This document shows, one piece after another, positions 11,236 through 21,143 of a DNA stretch of 64,000 nt. The DNA comes from Paraglaciecola arctica (GTDB lineage Bacteria; Pseudomonadota; Gammaproteobacteria; Enterobacterales; Alteromonadaceae): assembly GCF_018861065.1 (NCBI RefSeq), contig NZ_JAHKQO010000039.1, forward strand, positions 1 through 64,000, written 5' to 3'. The notes under the pieces were generated by a model. It searched no databases. It saw nothing but the letters and a program-made list of their open reading frames with translations, and was not told the DNA's origin. Made by a program: the position numbers and the translations under genes. How positions within the stretch are numbered: the first letter of the stretch is position 1; every line of letters begins with the position of its first letter.

Positions 11236-12906
11236 TTAGTCGTTTTTAGCTGCTTTAAATGCGTCAGCAAAAGCGTTAGTGAAACCAACTTCTTCCTGTT
11301 GATTCACTTTATCAAGTGCATCTTTCTCATCTGCGTGATCTTTTGCTTTAACAGACAAGTTAACGATGCGATTCTTACGATCAACGCCCATAAACTTAGC
11401 TTCAATCTCAGAATCAACACTCACTACTTCAGAGGCGTCTTCAACTCGGTCACGAGATAAATCGCCAACACGTACATATCCTTCAACTTCTTCAGCTAGC
11501 TTAACCGTTACACCTTTAGCATCAACAGCAGTAACAGTACCAGTTACGATAGTGCCTTTCTTAGTGTCAGCAATGTACTGGTTGAACGGGTCTTCTTCAA
11601 TTTGTTTAACACCAAGAGAGATACGCTCACGCTCTGGGTCAACTTGAAGAACAACAGCAGAGATTTCGTCACCTTTCTTATAGTCACGAACCGCTTCTTC
11701 ACCTGTTTTATTCCAAGAAATATCAGATAAGTGAACAAGACCGTCTATGCCGCCATCAAGACCGATGAAGATACCGAAGTCTGTGATAGATTTAATCTTA
11801 CCAGAAACTTTGTCACCTTTACTTTGTGCTTTAGCGAATTCTTCCCAAGGGTTAGGAATACATTGCTTAAGACCAAGAGAAATACGACGACGTTCTTCGT
11901 CAATTTCAAGCACCATCACTTCACATACATCACCTAAGTTAACCACTTTAGATGGGTGGATGTTTTTGTTAGTCCAATCCATTTCAGAAACGTGTACTAG
12001 ACCTTCAACACCGTCTTCGATTTCAACGAAACAACCGTAGTCAGTAAGGTTAGTAACCGCACCGCTTAATTTAGCGCCTTCAGGGTAACGGTTTGCAATT
12101 TCTTGCCAAGGATCGTTGCCCATTTGCTTCATACCTAGAGAAACACGAGATTTTTCTTTGTCGAATTTCAATACTTTAACGTTGATTTCGTCACCAACAT
12201 TTACGATTTCACTTGGGTGCTTAACACGTTTCCAAGCCATATCTGTGATGTGTAGAAGACCATCTACGCCACCTAAGTCAACAAACGCACCGTAATCAGT
12301 AAGGTTCTTAACGATACCTTTAACTTCATGACCTTCTTCAAGGTTAGCAAGTAATGTGTCACGCTCTGCACTGCTTTCTGCTTCGATAACAGCACGACGA
12401 GAAACAACAACATTATTACGCTTAGCATCAAGTTTGATAACTTTAAATTCTAATTCTTTACCTTCAAGATGAGTTGTATCGCGAACAGGGCGTACATCTA
12501 CTAATGAACCAGGTAAGAAAGCACGAACAGTGTTCACTTCAACCGTAAAGCCACCTTTAACTTTACCGTTAATAATACCTATGATGGTTTCTTTTTCAGT
12601 ATAAGCTTTTTCTAATTCTACCCAAGCTTCATGGCGTTTCGCTTTTTCGCGAGATAAAATTGTTTCACCGAACCCATCTTCAATGGCATCCAAAGCAACA
12701 TCAATTACATCACCAACAGCAACATCAAGTCCGCCTTCGGCGTTTCTAAATTGTTCTACTGGGATTGCGCTTTCAGATTTTAGGCCAGCATCTACAAGTA
12801 CGATATCTTTATCAATTGATACGATAGTACCTTTAACGATAGAGCCAGGACGGGTTTCAATTACTTTTAAACTTTCTTCGAATAGATCAGCAAAATTTTC
12901 AATCAT
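11236..12906 (-). CDS. rpsA: 30S ribosomal protein S1
   Basis: Ribosomal protein S1 recruits structured and leadered mRNAs to the 30S subunit. The 556 residues (E. coli 557) contain six S1 repeats. The first two are divergent and ribosome-binding; the last four are RNA-binding and show the repeated '[23 protein letters not shown]' type pattern. It begins [13 protein letters not shown], the standard S1 N-terminus. It lies 103 bases after cmk, as in E. coli cmk-rpsA-ihfB. Autoregulation through its own leader is known for E. coli S1 and is likely here but not demonstrated by the sequence. Confidence 0.98.
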   Translation of the reverse strand: MIENFADLFEESLKVIETRPGSIVKGTIVSIDKDIVLVDAGLKSESAIPVEQFRNAEGGLDVAVGDVIDVALDAIEDGFGETILSREKAKRHEAWVELEKAYTEKETIIGIINGKVKGGFTVEVNTVRAFLPGSLVDVRPVRDTTHLEGKELEFKVIKLDAKRNNVVVSRRAVIEAESSAERDTLLANLEEGHEVKGIVKNLTDYGAFVDLGGVDGLLHITDMAWKRVKHPSEIVNVGDEINVKVLKFDKEKSRVSLGMKQMGNDPWQEIANRYPEGAKLSGAVTNLTDYGCFVEIEDGVEGLVHVSEMDWTNKNIHPSKVVNLGDVCEVMVLEIDEERRRISLGLKQCIPNPWEEFAKAQSKGDKVSGKIKSITDFGIFIGLDGGIDGLVHLSDISWNKTGEEAVRDYKKGDEISAVVLQVDPERERISLGVKQIEEDPFNQYIADTKKGTIVTGTVTAVDAKGVTVKLAEEVEGYVRVGDLSRDRVEDASEVVSVDSEIEAKFMGVDRKNRIVNLSVKAKDHADEKDALDKVNQQEEVGFTNAFADAFKAAKND

Positions 12907-13009
12907 AGTATTTTAATAAGTTTCTTTTTTGACATCCACGTTACAATCCAGTGAGCGCGGGGTTGTTATTCATGACTAAATCATCCGTAATTTAGTAGAT
13001 TTTTACTCG

Positions 13010-13708
13010 TTAACTATTTACCGAAGCTTTTACTTCTGTTAGTTTCTCTTCAATAAATAATTCAATTTTTTCAATCACTTGCTCTATATTCAACTGAGTT
13101 GAGTCTAGAACTAAAGCATCTTTTGCGGGCACTAAAGGGGCAACGGTTCGATTTGCATCTCGCTCATCACGGGCTTTTATGTCATCCAAAAGGCGCAGTA
13201 TGCTAACATCATGACCGCTATCTTTCAACTGCTTATAACGTCTATCGGCGCGCTCTTCAGCACTAGCCGTTAAAAATATTTTAACTTGGGCTTCAGGAAA
13301 TACTACAGTTCCCATATCTCGCCCATCGGCTACCAACCCGGGAGCCTGTTTAAAGCCTCGTTGCCGTCTCAGTAAGGCTTCTCGGATTGACGGCAATGAA
13401 GCAATTTTTGACGCAGTAGCGCCCACTTCTTCGGTGCGAATAGTGTCACTAACATCTTCGCCTTCTAAAATAACTCTTACACCATTATCTGTAGTTTCAA
13501 AGTTTACATCGAGCCCTGACGCTAAAGGTAACAAACCTATTTCGTCATCTGCGGGAATTTGATGATGTAGTGAAGCAACAGCTAAAACTCGGTAAATAGC
13601 TCCACTGTCTAAGAAGTGCCAACCAAGTTTCTTCGCCAGCAAGGTACTAGTTGTTCCTTTACCTGCTCCGCTTGGCCCATCTATAGTGATGACAGGTTCT
13701 GTGTACAT
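13010..13708 (-). CDS. cmk: Cytidylate kinase
   Basis: Phosphorylates CMP and dCMP to the diphosphates with ATP. The protein begins [19 protein letters not shown], with the P-loop GPSGAGKGT, and has the CMP-binding [13 protein letters not shown] and the lid region [10 protein letters not shown]...[10 protein letters not shown] longer frame begins at 13741, but the ATG at 13708 has a strong ribosome binding site (AGGAG, 6 bases upstream) and matches the family start, giving 232 residues. It sits between aroA and rpsA, the order known from E. coli and Pseudomonas. Confidence 0.96.
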   Translation of the reverse strand: MYTEPVITIDGPSGAGKGTTSTLLAKKLGWHFLDSGAIYRVLAVASLHHQIPADDEIGLLPLASGLDVNFETTDNGVRVILEGEDVSDTIRTEEVGATASKIASLPSIREALLRRQRGFKQAPGLVADGRDMGTVVFPEAQVKIFLTASAEERADRRYKQLKDSGHDVSILRLLDDIKARDERDANRTVAPLVPAKDALVLDSTQLNIEQVIEKIELFIEEKLTEVKASVNS

Positions 13709-13832
13709 GCGCTCTCCTGAGCTGAATAAAATCGGGCGCAATTATACGGATAGATATTAGATAAGCAATGACACTATGGTTACAATTTTTTACGCTGAAA
13801 TGTATGCGGATCAAATTCGAGATTCATGATCA

Positions 13833-13859
13833 ACAAACACAGAGGGGCATTTGCCCCTC
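13833..13859 (-). terminator. Probable terminator after aroA
   Basis: GAGGGGCA and TGCCCCTC (13842-13859) form a GC-rich stem with a tiny loop, about 10 bases past the aroA stop. On the minus strand it is followed by TGTGTTTGTTG, a poor T-run, so termination may be partial and allow read-through to cmk. Confidence 0.5.
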
Positions 13860-13869
13860 CATAGAGACT

Positions 13870-15150
13870 CTACTGACAAATAGTCGCAAATCGCTCAAAA
13901 TAATCAGGGAAGGTTTTGGCTGTGCAACCAGGGTCATTAATAGTCACGGCTGTATCACTTAACGCCACCAATGAGAAACACATAGCGACGCGGTGGTCAT
14001 TGTAAGTATCAATCTGTGCGTGAAGTAACTGCTGCGGAGGTGTAATTGTGATGTAGTCTTCACCTTCCTCCACAGTTGCACCGACCTTACGAAGTTCACA
14101 GCTCATTGCGGCTAAGCGATCGGTTTCTTTGACACGCCAGTTATAGATATTTCTAATTGTAGTGGTGCCCGATGCGAACAATGCCGCGGTTGCGATAGTC
14201 ATAGCAGCATCTGGAATATGGTTCATATCCATGTCTACAGCAGACAAGGGCGCACCAGTGACTTCGATATACTCATCGTGCCAATGGATTTTTGCTCCCA
14301 TTTTTTCCAAGACTTCAGCGAAACGAATATCACCTTGAATACTGCCTTTTCCAATACCTGTGACTTTGACTGTACCGCCTTTAATTGCCCCTGCTGCGAG
14401 AAAATATGAAGCCGAAGAGGCGTCGCCCTCCACCATAAAATGTCCAGGTGATTGATATTGTTGCTGACCTTGGATCACAAAACGTTGATAGTTTTGATTA
14501 TCCACTTCAATTCCAAACTGTGCCATGGTGTGCAAGGTAATATCAATATAAGGTTTCGACACTAAATCACCACTAATTTCAATAGTAGTATCTTGTTCAA
14601 ATAGGGGGGCGCTCATTAACAACGCTGTCAAGAATTGACTGGATACGCTGCCATCGACTGTGACATTGCCACCATTTAGCGAATGGCCTCTAATTAACAG
14701 AGGAGGAAACGCTTCATTCTTTAAATACTCAATGTCTGCCCCTGCTTGACGCAAAGAGTCAACCAAAGCGCCAATTGGTCTTTCTTCCATGCGAGGTTCA
14801 CCAGTGAGTTCGAACTCACCATTACTACAAGCAAGTGCGGCACATAGCGGGCGCATTGCCGTACCTGCATTACCTAAAAATAAAGTAACCGGCTCCTGGA
14901 CATTAAACACTCCTCCATTACCTGTTACCCAGCACTGAGTTTTACAATCAGATAATCGATAAGTTACCTGTAACTGAGTTAACGCATTTAACATATGGTG
15001 AATATCTTCACTGTCTAACAGATTCGTTAAATGGGTTTCACCATTTGCTAGAGCGGCTAACAATAGCGCCCGATTAGATAAGCTTTTCGACCCCGGTACA
15101 TTGACGGTTCCAGACACTTTAGCAATGGGTGAAAGATGTAACTGCTCCAT
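13870..15150 (-). CDS. aroA: 3-phosphoshikimate 1-carboxyvinyltransferase (EPSP synthase)
   Basis: Joins shikimate 3-phosphate and phosphoenolpyruvate in the shikimate pathway. The 426 residues match E. coli AroA (427). Seen motifs are [20 protein letters not shown] (S3P-binding Lys-Ser), [17 protein letters not shown] (the conserved NAGTAMR loop, class I type) and the C-terminal [21 protein letters not shown] and [12 protein letters not shown]. The Gly in NAGTA is the usual glyphosate-sensitive residue. It overlaps the serC stop by one base (TAATG) and therefore forms the classic serC-aroA operon. Confidence 0.98.
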   Translation of the reverse strand: MEQLHLSPIAKVSGTVNVPGSKSLSNRALLLAALANGETHLTNLLDSEDIHHMLNALTQLQVTYRLSDCKTQCWVTGNGGVFNVQEPVTLFLGNAGTAMRPLCAALACSNGEFELTGEPRMEERPIGALVDSLRQAGADIEYLKNEAFPPLLIRGHSLNGGNVTVDGSVSSQFLTALLMSAPLFEQDTTIEISGDLVSKPYIDITLHTMAQFGIEVDNQNYQRFVIQGQQQYQSPGHFMVEGDASSASYFLAAGAIKGGTVKVTGIGKGSIQGDIRFAEVLEKMGAKIHWHDEYIEVTGAPLSAVDMDMNHIPDAAMTIATAALFASGTTTIRNIYNWRVKETDRLAAMSCELRKVGATVEEGEDYITITPPQQLLHAQIDTYNDHRVAMCFSLVALSDTAVTINDPGCTAKTFPDYFERFATICQ

Positions 15151-16235
15151 TATTTGTTTCTCCTAGCAAATTCTTGCATAAACTCGACTAACGCTATTAC
15201 ACCAGCCATTGGCATCGCGTTATAGATACTCGCTCGCATGCCACCCACACTTCTATGACCTTTCAACGCAGTCAACCCAATTTGCTCTGCTTGTTCCAAA
15301 AAGACTGCATCTAAATCAGGTGAGGGTAAGTGAAAAGTAACATTCATTTTCGAACGAAAGTTTGGATGGACTTTATTAATATAAAAATCACTGTTATCGA
15401 TACAGCGATACAATAACTCGGCTTTTTTAGCGTTTTCTAAAGCGATAGCAGATACACCACCTTGCTCCTTCAGCCACTTAAAAACTAATCCCGCCAAATA
15501 CCAAGAGTAGGTAGGAGGCGTATTGTACATAGAGTCATACTCTGCCATGGTTTTGTAGTGCATAAAGCTCGGCGTCTGTGGCATAGCAAAGTCTAACAAG
15601 TCTTCCCTTACAATCACCACAGCTAACCCAGAAGGACCTATATTTTTTTGCGCGCCAGCATAAATTACCCCGAACTTAGATACGTCTACAGGTTGTGACA
15701 AAATATTGGATGACATATCTACTACTAAGGGCACATCACCACTATCAGGGATTGTGTTAATCTCAATACCATCTACTGTCTCATTCGAGCAATAGTGAAA
15801 ATAGGCACTGTCTGCGCTCATCATATTGGCAGAAATATTAGGAACGGCGTGCATACCATCACGAGCTTCAAGCTGCGCTACAACTTTAGTTGGTAAAAAC
15901 TTTTCAGCTTCTTGAATTGCGCCCTTAGACCAAGATCCAGATAACAAAAAGTCTGCGCATTGACCGTTTTGTCGCAAATTCATGGGTACAGCGGCAAACT
16001 GCCCGCGCCCACCGCCTTGAGAAAAAATGACTTTATAATTGTCTGGTACGGCCATTAAGTCGCGCAAATCTTGTTCCGCTGTTTCGGCAAGGGCAATATA
16101 TTCCTTGCTCCTGTGGCTTATTTCCATAACCGAGCGGCCCATTCCCTGCCAGTCGATAAACTCAGCTTGAGCTTGACGCATAACAGGCTCTGGCAACATG
16201 GCCGGCCCTGCGCAAAAATTGTAGGTTTTTGTCAT
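15150..16235 (-). CDS. serC: Phosphoserine aminotransferase
   Basis: PLP enzyme of serine synthesis (3-phosphohydroxypyruvate to phosphoserine), also used in pyridoxal phosphate synthesis. It begins [18 protein letters not shown], and the PLP lysine is in [20 protein letters not shown]. With the ATG at 16235 it has 361 residues, close to E. coli (362); a TTG at 16247 in the same frame is less likely. The ATG lies only about 10 bases past the T-run of the hairpin at 16246-16276, so any serC promoter must lie before that hairpin. It overlaps aroA by one base. Confidence 0.97.
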   Translation of the reverse strand: MTKTYNFCAGPAMLPEPVMRQAQAEFIDWQGMGRSVMEISHRSKEYIALAETAEQDLRDLMAVPDNYKVIFSQGGGRGQFAAVPMNLRQNGQCADFLLSGSWSKGAIQEAEKFLPTKVVAQLEARDGMHAVPNISANMMSADSAYFHYCSNETVDGIEINTIPDSGDVPLVVDMSSNILSQPVDVSKFGVIYAGAQKNIGPSGLAVVIVREDLLDFAMPQTPSFMHYKTMAEYDSMYNTPPTYSWYLAGLVFKWLKEQGGVSAIALENAKKAELLYRCIDNSDFYINKVHPNFRSKMNVTFHLPSPDLDAVFLEQAEQIGLTALKGHRSVGGMRASIYNAMPMAGVIALVEFMQEFARRNK

Positions 16236-16245
16236 TATTTTTACC

Positions 16246-16276
16246 AAAAAAAACGAGCGGCATCAGCCACTCGTTT
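16246..16276 (-). terminator. Terminator after gyrA, or attenuator in front of serC
   Basis: AAACGAG (16251-16257) and CTCGTTT (16270-16276) with an inner GGC/GCC pair form a hairpin with one mismatch. On the minus strand it is followed by eight Ts (16246-16253). It is a textbook intrinsic terminator. It lies about 80 bases past the gyrA stop and ends 10 bases before the serC ATG. Confidence 0.85.
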
Positions 16277-16354
16277 ATCGTTTCTAATTAGAGAGTATTA
16301 ACACCTATAAATTAGATATTTTCCATATTTTTCAATATAAAAAATAGCACTCTC

Positions 16355-19042
16355 TTATTCGTCTTCGTTTGATTCAGTATCTGTATCCGTAACTTCTGTC
16401 GTAGCGGCTTCAATACTTGAGGCTTCTTCGCCTTCTAATAACTCAGCTTCTAGCTCTTCAATTTCATCAATACGCTGCAATCCAACAACATGCTCACCTG
16501 TGATGGTGCGAATTAAACGCACACCCTGGGTATTACGACCCACGGTAGAGACTTCTTCGACACGAGTTCTTACTAAGGTACCTTGGTCACTAATAAGCAT
16601 AATTTCATCGCTCTCATTAACCTGCACCGCACCTACCACTTTGCCGTTTCGCTCAGATACTTTGATAGAAACCACACCTTGAGTCGCACGACTCTTTGCA
16701 GGGTAATCCGCAACTGGGGTACGTTTACCAAAGCCATTTTCGGTCGCGGTTAAGATGGCTCCATCGCCTTTAGGTACAATCAGTGAAATCACTTTTTGCC
16801 CTTCTTGCATACGAATACCACGAACTCCGGTTGCTGTTCGGCCCATAGGACGTAATGCTAATAACTCTTCACCTGTTTCTGGATCAAGTTTCACATTGCC
16901 GGTTTCAGAGTCACGCTGTTTCTCGTTAAACCGCACAACTTTACCTGCATCAGAGAACAACATAATGTCATCATCACCATGGGTAATGTCGACACCAATT
17001 AATTCATCACCTTCATTGAGGTTGACAGCAATAATACCGTTGGCTCTAGGACGTGAATATGAAGTTAGCGCTGTTTTCTTTACCGTACCGTTGGCGGTGG
17101 CCATCAATACAAACTTACCTTCTTCAAACTCTTGTATAGGTAATATAGCGGTTATACGCTCACCTTCTTCAAGAGGTAATATATTCACAATAGGACGACC
17201 GCGAGCGTTTCTGCTGGCGAGCGGAAGTTGATACACTTTTAACCAATATAAACGTCCTCGTGTTGAGAAACACAATATATGATCATGGGTATTGGCAACT
17301 AATAACTTTTCTATGAAATCTTCATCTTTCATCTTAGTGGCTGATTTACCACGGCCACCACGACGCTGCGATTCATAATCGTTGAGTTTTTGATACTTCA
17401 CATAACCTTCGCGAGATAAGGTCACTACTACCTCTTCACGTTCAATTAAGTCTTCAATATCAATATCGTGAGAAGCAGCGGTAATTTCGGTACGTCTCTC
17501 ATCACCAAATTCGTCACGCACTTTTTCAAGCTCTTCGCGGATCACTTCCATTAAGCGTTCTGGGCTGCCTAATATGTGTAACAATTCAGCAATAATGTCT
17601 AGTAACTCACGATACTCAGCCAAGATTTTTTCATGTTCAAGACCCGTTAACTTGTTTAAGCGTAAATCTAGAATCGCTTGCGCTTGTTGTTCGGTTAAAT
17701 AATACAAGCCGTCGCGAATACCATACTGCGGCTCTAACCAATCCGGTCTTGCGGCATCATCACCAGCGCGTTCTAGCATTTCAGCTACGTCACCTAAAGA
17801 CCAACCTTGAGCCGTCAACGATACTTTTGCATCAGCAGGGCTTTTTGAAGCTTTAATTAGAGCAATGATAGGATCGATATTAACCAAGGCAATCGCTAAA
17901 CCTTCTAAGATATGCGCGCGTTCCCGTGCCTTTTTCAGTTCAAACACTGTGCGTCGGGTTACTACCTCTCGACGGTGTAAAACGAAGGCCTTTAAGATAT
18001 CCATCAAATTAAATATCTTCGGCTGGGTTTTATCCAGCGCAACCATATTGATACCAAATACCGTTTGCATTTGGGTTTGTGCATACAATTGGTTTAGGAG
18101 TACTTCGGCCGATTCGTTACGTTTAACTTCTACGACTATACGCATTCCGTCTTTATCAGATTCATCACGTAAAGCTGAAATACCTTCAATCTTTTTTTCT
18201 TTTACCAACTCGGCAATCTTTTCAATCAAACGCGCTTTGTTAACTTGGTAAGGGATTTCGTTAACCACTATGGTTTCTTTGCCGCTGTCTTCGGTTTCGA
18301 TTTCAGCGCGAGCACGCATGTATATTTTTCCGCGGCCTGTGCGGTAGGCTTCTTCGATTCCCTTTCTACCACTTATAAATGCAGCGGTAGGAAAATCCGG
18401 ACCCGGAATGTATTCGATTAATTCTTCAATAGTTAATTCAGGATTGTCTATAAGCGCAATACATCCATTAACCACTTCGGTTAAATTATGCGGCGGGATA
18501 TTGGTTGCCATACCTACGGCTATGCCTGAGGAGCCATTTACAAGTAAATTGGGGACTCTAGTAGGTAAAACGCTAGGGATAAATTCCGATTCATCGTAAT
18601 TTGGAACAAAATCAACCGTTTCTTTTTCTAAATCGGCCAGTAATTCGTGGGCAATTTTCGCCATACGAATTTCCGTATAACGCATTGCAGCAGCAGAGTC
18701 ACCGTCAACTGAACCAAAGTTCCCTTGACCGTCTACTAACATATACCGTAGAGAAAAAGGCTGAGCCATACGTACAATAGTGTCGTAAACAGCAGAATCA
18801 CCATGGGGGTGATACTTACCGATCACGTCACCCACTACACGGGCTGACTTTTTATAAGGTTTATTAAAATCGTTTTTTAATTCGTTCATGGCAAATAAAA
18901 CGCGGCGATGAACCGGCTTTAAGCCATCTCGTACATCAGGCAGCGCCCTGCCAACAATTACACTCATCGCATAGTCGAGATAAGAGTTTTTAAGTTCTTC
19001 TTCTATATTTATTGGAAGAATTTCATGGGCGTGATCAGTCAT
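16355..19042 (-). CDS. gyrA: DNA gyrase subunit A
   Basis: Breakage-reunion subunit of DNA gyrase. The 895 residues begin with [35 protein letters not shown] and carry the catalytic tyrosine at 122 in AMRYTEIRM. In the quinolone-resistance region Ser83 and Asp87 ([13 protein letters not shown]) are both the wild-type, sensitive residues in E. coli numbering. The GyrA box, QRRGGRGK, starts the C-terminal pinwheel, and the last 40 residues are very acidic ([13 protein letters not shown]...). It diverges from ubiG across 286 bases, the same neighbourhood as in E. coli. Confidence 0.98.
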   Translation of the reverse strand: MTDHAHEILPINIEEELKNSYLDYAMSVIVGRALPDVRDGLKPVHRRVLFAMNELKNDFNKPYKKSARVVGDVIGKYHPHGDSAVYDTIVRMAQPFSLRYMLVDGQGNFGSVDGDSAAAMRYTEIRMAKIAHELLADLEKETVDFVPNYDESEFIPSVLPTRVPNLLVNGSSGIAVGMATNIPPHNLTEVVNGCIALIDNPELTIEELIEYIPGPDFPTAAFISGRKGIEEAYRTGRGKIYMRARAEIETEDSGKETIVVNEIPYQVNKARLIEKIAELVKEKKIEGISALRDESDKDGMRIVVEVKRNESAEVLLNQLYAQTQMQTVFGINMVALDKTQPKIFNLMDILKAFVLHRREVVTRRTVFELKKARERAHILEGLAIALVNIDPIIALIKASKSPADAKVSLTAQGWSLGDVAEMLERAGDDAARPDWLEPQYGIRDGLYYLTEQQAQAILDLRLNKLTGLEHEKILAEYRELLDIIAELLHILGSPERLMEVIREELEKVRDEFGDERRTEITAASHDIDIEDLIEREEVVVTLSREGYVKYQKLNDYESQRRGGRGKSATKMKDEDFIEKLLVANTHDHILCFSTRGRLYWLKVYQLPLASRNARGRPIVNILPLEEGERITAILPIQEFEEGKFVLMATANGTVKKTALTSYSRPRANGIIAVNLNEGDELIGVDITHGDDDIMLFSDAGKVVRFNEKQRDSETGNVKLDPETGEELLALRPMGRTATGVRGIRMQEGQKVISLIVPKGDGAILTATENGFGKRTPVADYPAKSRATQGVVSIKVSERNGKVVGAVQVNESDEIMLISDQGTLVRTRVEEVSTVGRNTQGVRLIRTITGEHVVGLQRIDEIEELEAELLEGEEASSIEAATTEVTDTDTESNEDE

Positions 19043-19328
19043 ATACAGCCTTAATCCCTAGTCGTTATTATTAGAATGTTAATTAAGCAAAATTCGTTTG
19101 TGCAATTTTAAGCTAGGACTTAAAATTAGGTTTACGTTTTCACCCGAATTTATCTTTCTTTTGAACCGCTCGATTCTACCACCTACTAATTAAAATGAAT
19201 AGCCGCAAGTCGCTCATATAGTGCGCAATCAGTTATGATATACCCATATCTGCGATTTAATTTGATCAGATAGTAGATTAAGATAGCCTTGATATAGGCA
19301 AGAATGTTAATCGGACTCAATAATAAAT

Positions 19329-20045
19329 ATGCAAAACACGCAAAATGTCGACCATAACGAAATCCAAAAGTTTTCTGAATTAGCTTCAAGGTGGTGGGAT
19401 CTAGCAGGTGAATTCAAACCTTTACATCAAATTAATCCTCTAAGAACCGATTACATTCAGCAGCACTGTGGTGGATTGAAAGATAAGCAAGTTTTAGATG
19501 TGGGTTGTGGTGGCGGCATTTTAGCTGAGAGCATGGCTCGTCATGGCGCAAACGTAACGGGTATTGATATGGGGGAAGCCCCACTCGAAATAGCGCGACT
19601 CCATGGATTAGAGTCGGGTTTAAGTGTTGACTACCAACAAACAACCGCTGAAGAATTTGCTGCTAATCATTCCGCTCAGTATGATGTTGTGACCTGTATG
19701 GAAATGCTGGAACACGTACCAGACCCCAGCTCGGTAGTTAACGCTTGCTGCCGTTTAGTTAAGCCTGATGGCCATGTGTTTTTTTCTACCTTAAATAGAA
19801 ATATCAAATCTTATCTGATGGCCATAGTCGGCGCTGAATACATGCTAGGATTGGTTCCCAAGGGCACCCACCAACATGATAAATTTATTAAGCCCTCTGA
19901 GTTAATTTCTTGGATAGACGATACGCCATTATTAGTAAAAAGAATGACGGGGTTACATATGAACCCTCTAAGCCAAGAATATTATCTTTCTAATAAGAAT
20001 GTTGACGTTAATTATATTATCCATTGCCAAAATAGTGACTCTTAG
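19329..20045 (+). CDS. ubiG: Ubiquinone biosynthesis O-methyltransferase
   Basis: SAM-dependent enzyme that performs both O-methylations in ubiquinone synthesis, at the inner membrane. The 238 residues show UbiG signatures: [25 protein letters not shown] at the N-terminus, the SAM-binding [33 protein letters not shown], and [21 protein letters not shown]. It diverges from gyrA, and its stop codon is followed without a gap by the gph start. Identification is secure. Confidence 0.97.
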   Translation: MQNTQNVDHNEIQKFSELASRWWDLAGEFKPLHQINPLRTDYIQQHCGGLKDKQVLDVGCGGGILAESMARHGANVTGIDMGEAPLEIARLHGLESGLSVDYQQTTAEEFAANHSAQYDVVTCMEMLEHVPDPSSVVNACCRLVKPDGHVFFSTLNRNIKSYLMAIVGAEYMLGLVPKGTHQHDKFIKPSELISWIDDTPLLVKRMTGLHMNPLSQEYYLSNKNVDVNYIIHCQNSDS

Positions 20046-20702
20046 ATGTTGAAAAAGCCCAATGCCATGCTGTTTGACTTAGACGGCACCTTACTCGATA
20101 CCGCCAAAGACTTAGGAAACGCGCTGAATCAAATACTCATCTCATTGGGTCGTGCGACAGTAGATCATCAAACCTATCGAAACATTGCCTCTGATGGTGC
20201 CAAAGGAATGCTTGAATTAGGTTTTGGGGATGACTTAAAACACTTTGAATTTGATACATTACGCCAACAATTTTTAGATTATTACGAAAATAACATATGT
20301 GTCGAAACTGATTATTTTGAGGGAGTTGAACAGCTATTAATAACCCTCAATAAAAAACATATTCCTTGGGGAATAGTCACCAATAAACCAGAATTTTTAA
20401 CCTCGCAACTAATCGCCTCATTTCCCCTACTACATAATTGTGCTGTGGTTATTAGTGGCGATACTCTAAGGGAAAGAAAACCCCACCCTTTACCTTTACT
20501 TCACGCCGAACAAAAACTTTCGCTCAACTCTCCTAATACTTGGTATATAGGAGATGCGCAGCGAGACATTCAATCAGCTAATGCTGCCAATATGATCAGC
20601 GTAATTGCCGAGTATGGGTACATCTCTGATTTACAAGTTACTGACGAATGGAATGCAGACCTTAGTATTCATAGCGCAACGGATTTATTGACTTATTTTT
20701 AA
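20046..20702 (+). CDS. gph: HAD-family phosphoglycolate phosphatase
   Basis: HAD hydrolase that probably removes the phosphate from 2-phosphoglycolate. The 218 residues have HAD motif I as MLFDLDGTLLDT, motif II as WGIVTNK, the motif III Lys in ERKPHPLPLL, and motif IV as YIGDAQRDIQSA. The alpha-helical cap between motifs I and II is of the Gph type. It starts at the base after the ubiG stop, so the two are probably co-translated. Related HAD enzymes (for example MupP in Pseudomonas, which also lies by ubiG and dephosphorylates MurNAc 6-phosphate) are hard to exclude by eye; the position next to ubiG and before nrdA fits both, so the exact substrate is uncertain. Confidence 0.8.
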   Translation: MLKKPNAMLFDLDGTLLDTAKDLGNALNQILISLGRATVDHQTYRNIASDGAKGMLELGFGDDLKHFEFDTLRQQFLDYYENNICVETDYFEGVEQLLITLNKKHIPWGIVTNKPEFLTSQLIASFPLLHNCAVVISGDTLRERKPHPLPLLHAEQKLSLNSPNTWYIGDAQRDIQSANAANMISVIAEYGYISDLQVTDEWNADLSIHSATDLLTYF

Positions 20703-21143
20703 GCGCGTATACAGAAACGAATTTAACATAAAACACGACATCTAGTGCTTACTAATCACTTTCACCCCTATATATCGATAAATAATAAGCATCAGTTTTT
20801 TACATTAAAAAAATTTATAAAAAAAAATATCCCAAATATTGTCTTGCAATTCCAATAAACGAAACTCAAAAGGCGCTTTTAGGTGAGTCACTACTAACCT
20901 TTTATTTACTGCACCAAAATCGAACATAAAACCACCATATGTTGGGTTGCATTGAATTAAAAACCTCATTATCTTGTGTTCTGTTGAATACGAAAACACG
21001 ACCATAACAATAACTTTAAAAAAGCAAACAATGTGTTCGTATTTGCAAAAAAACCAAAGGGCTTAGGGGTAAGCAACTCCATGCATTTTCGCGCTAAATA
21101 CAAGTCATCTATACGACTCGATATAATAAATAACGGCTAAAAC
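20703..21143. other. Intergenic region upstream of nrdA
   Basis: 441 AT-rich bases between gph and nrdA. Two sites resembling NrdR boxes, ACACGACATCTAGTGC at 20733-20748 and a weaker one with a TATATAT core at 20765-20780, lie 32 bases apart, which is the phasing usual for NrdR. They are 360 bases from nrdA, further than expected. A TATAAT at 21122-21127 lies 16 bases before the nrdA ATG without a good -35. A 66-codon minus-strand frame at 20805-21005 has no ribosome binding site or recognisable product. Confidence 0.4.

Noticed and set aside
12970-13000. Hairpin CTAAAT...ATTTAG between cmk and rpsA as a terminator
   Set aside because: Stem is only 6 bp, AT-rich, and no T-run follows on the minus strand.
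16755-17231. 158-codon plus-strand frame inside gyrA
   Set aside because: Antisense to a secure gyrA gene; product has no recognisable pattern.
19186-19389. 67-codon minus-strand frame overlapping the ubiG start
   Set aside because: Covers the gyrA-ubiG promoter region and the ubiG 5' end; no start signal.
20805-21005. 66-codon minus-strand frame upstream of nrdA
   Set aside because: No ribosome binding site, no recognised family, AT-rich region; kept only as a remark in the intergenic entry.
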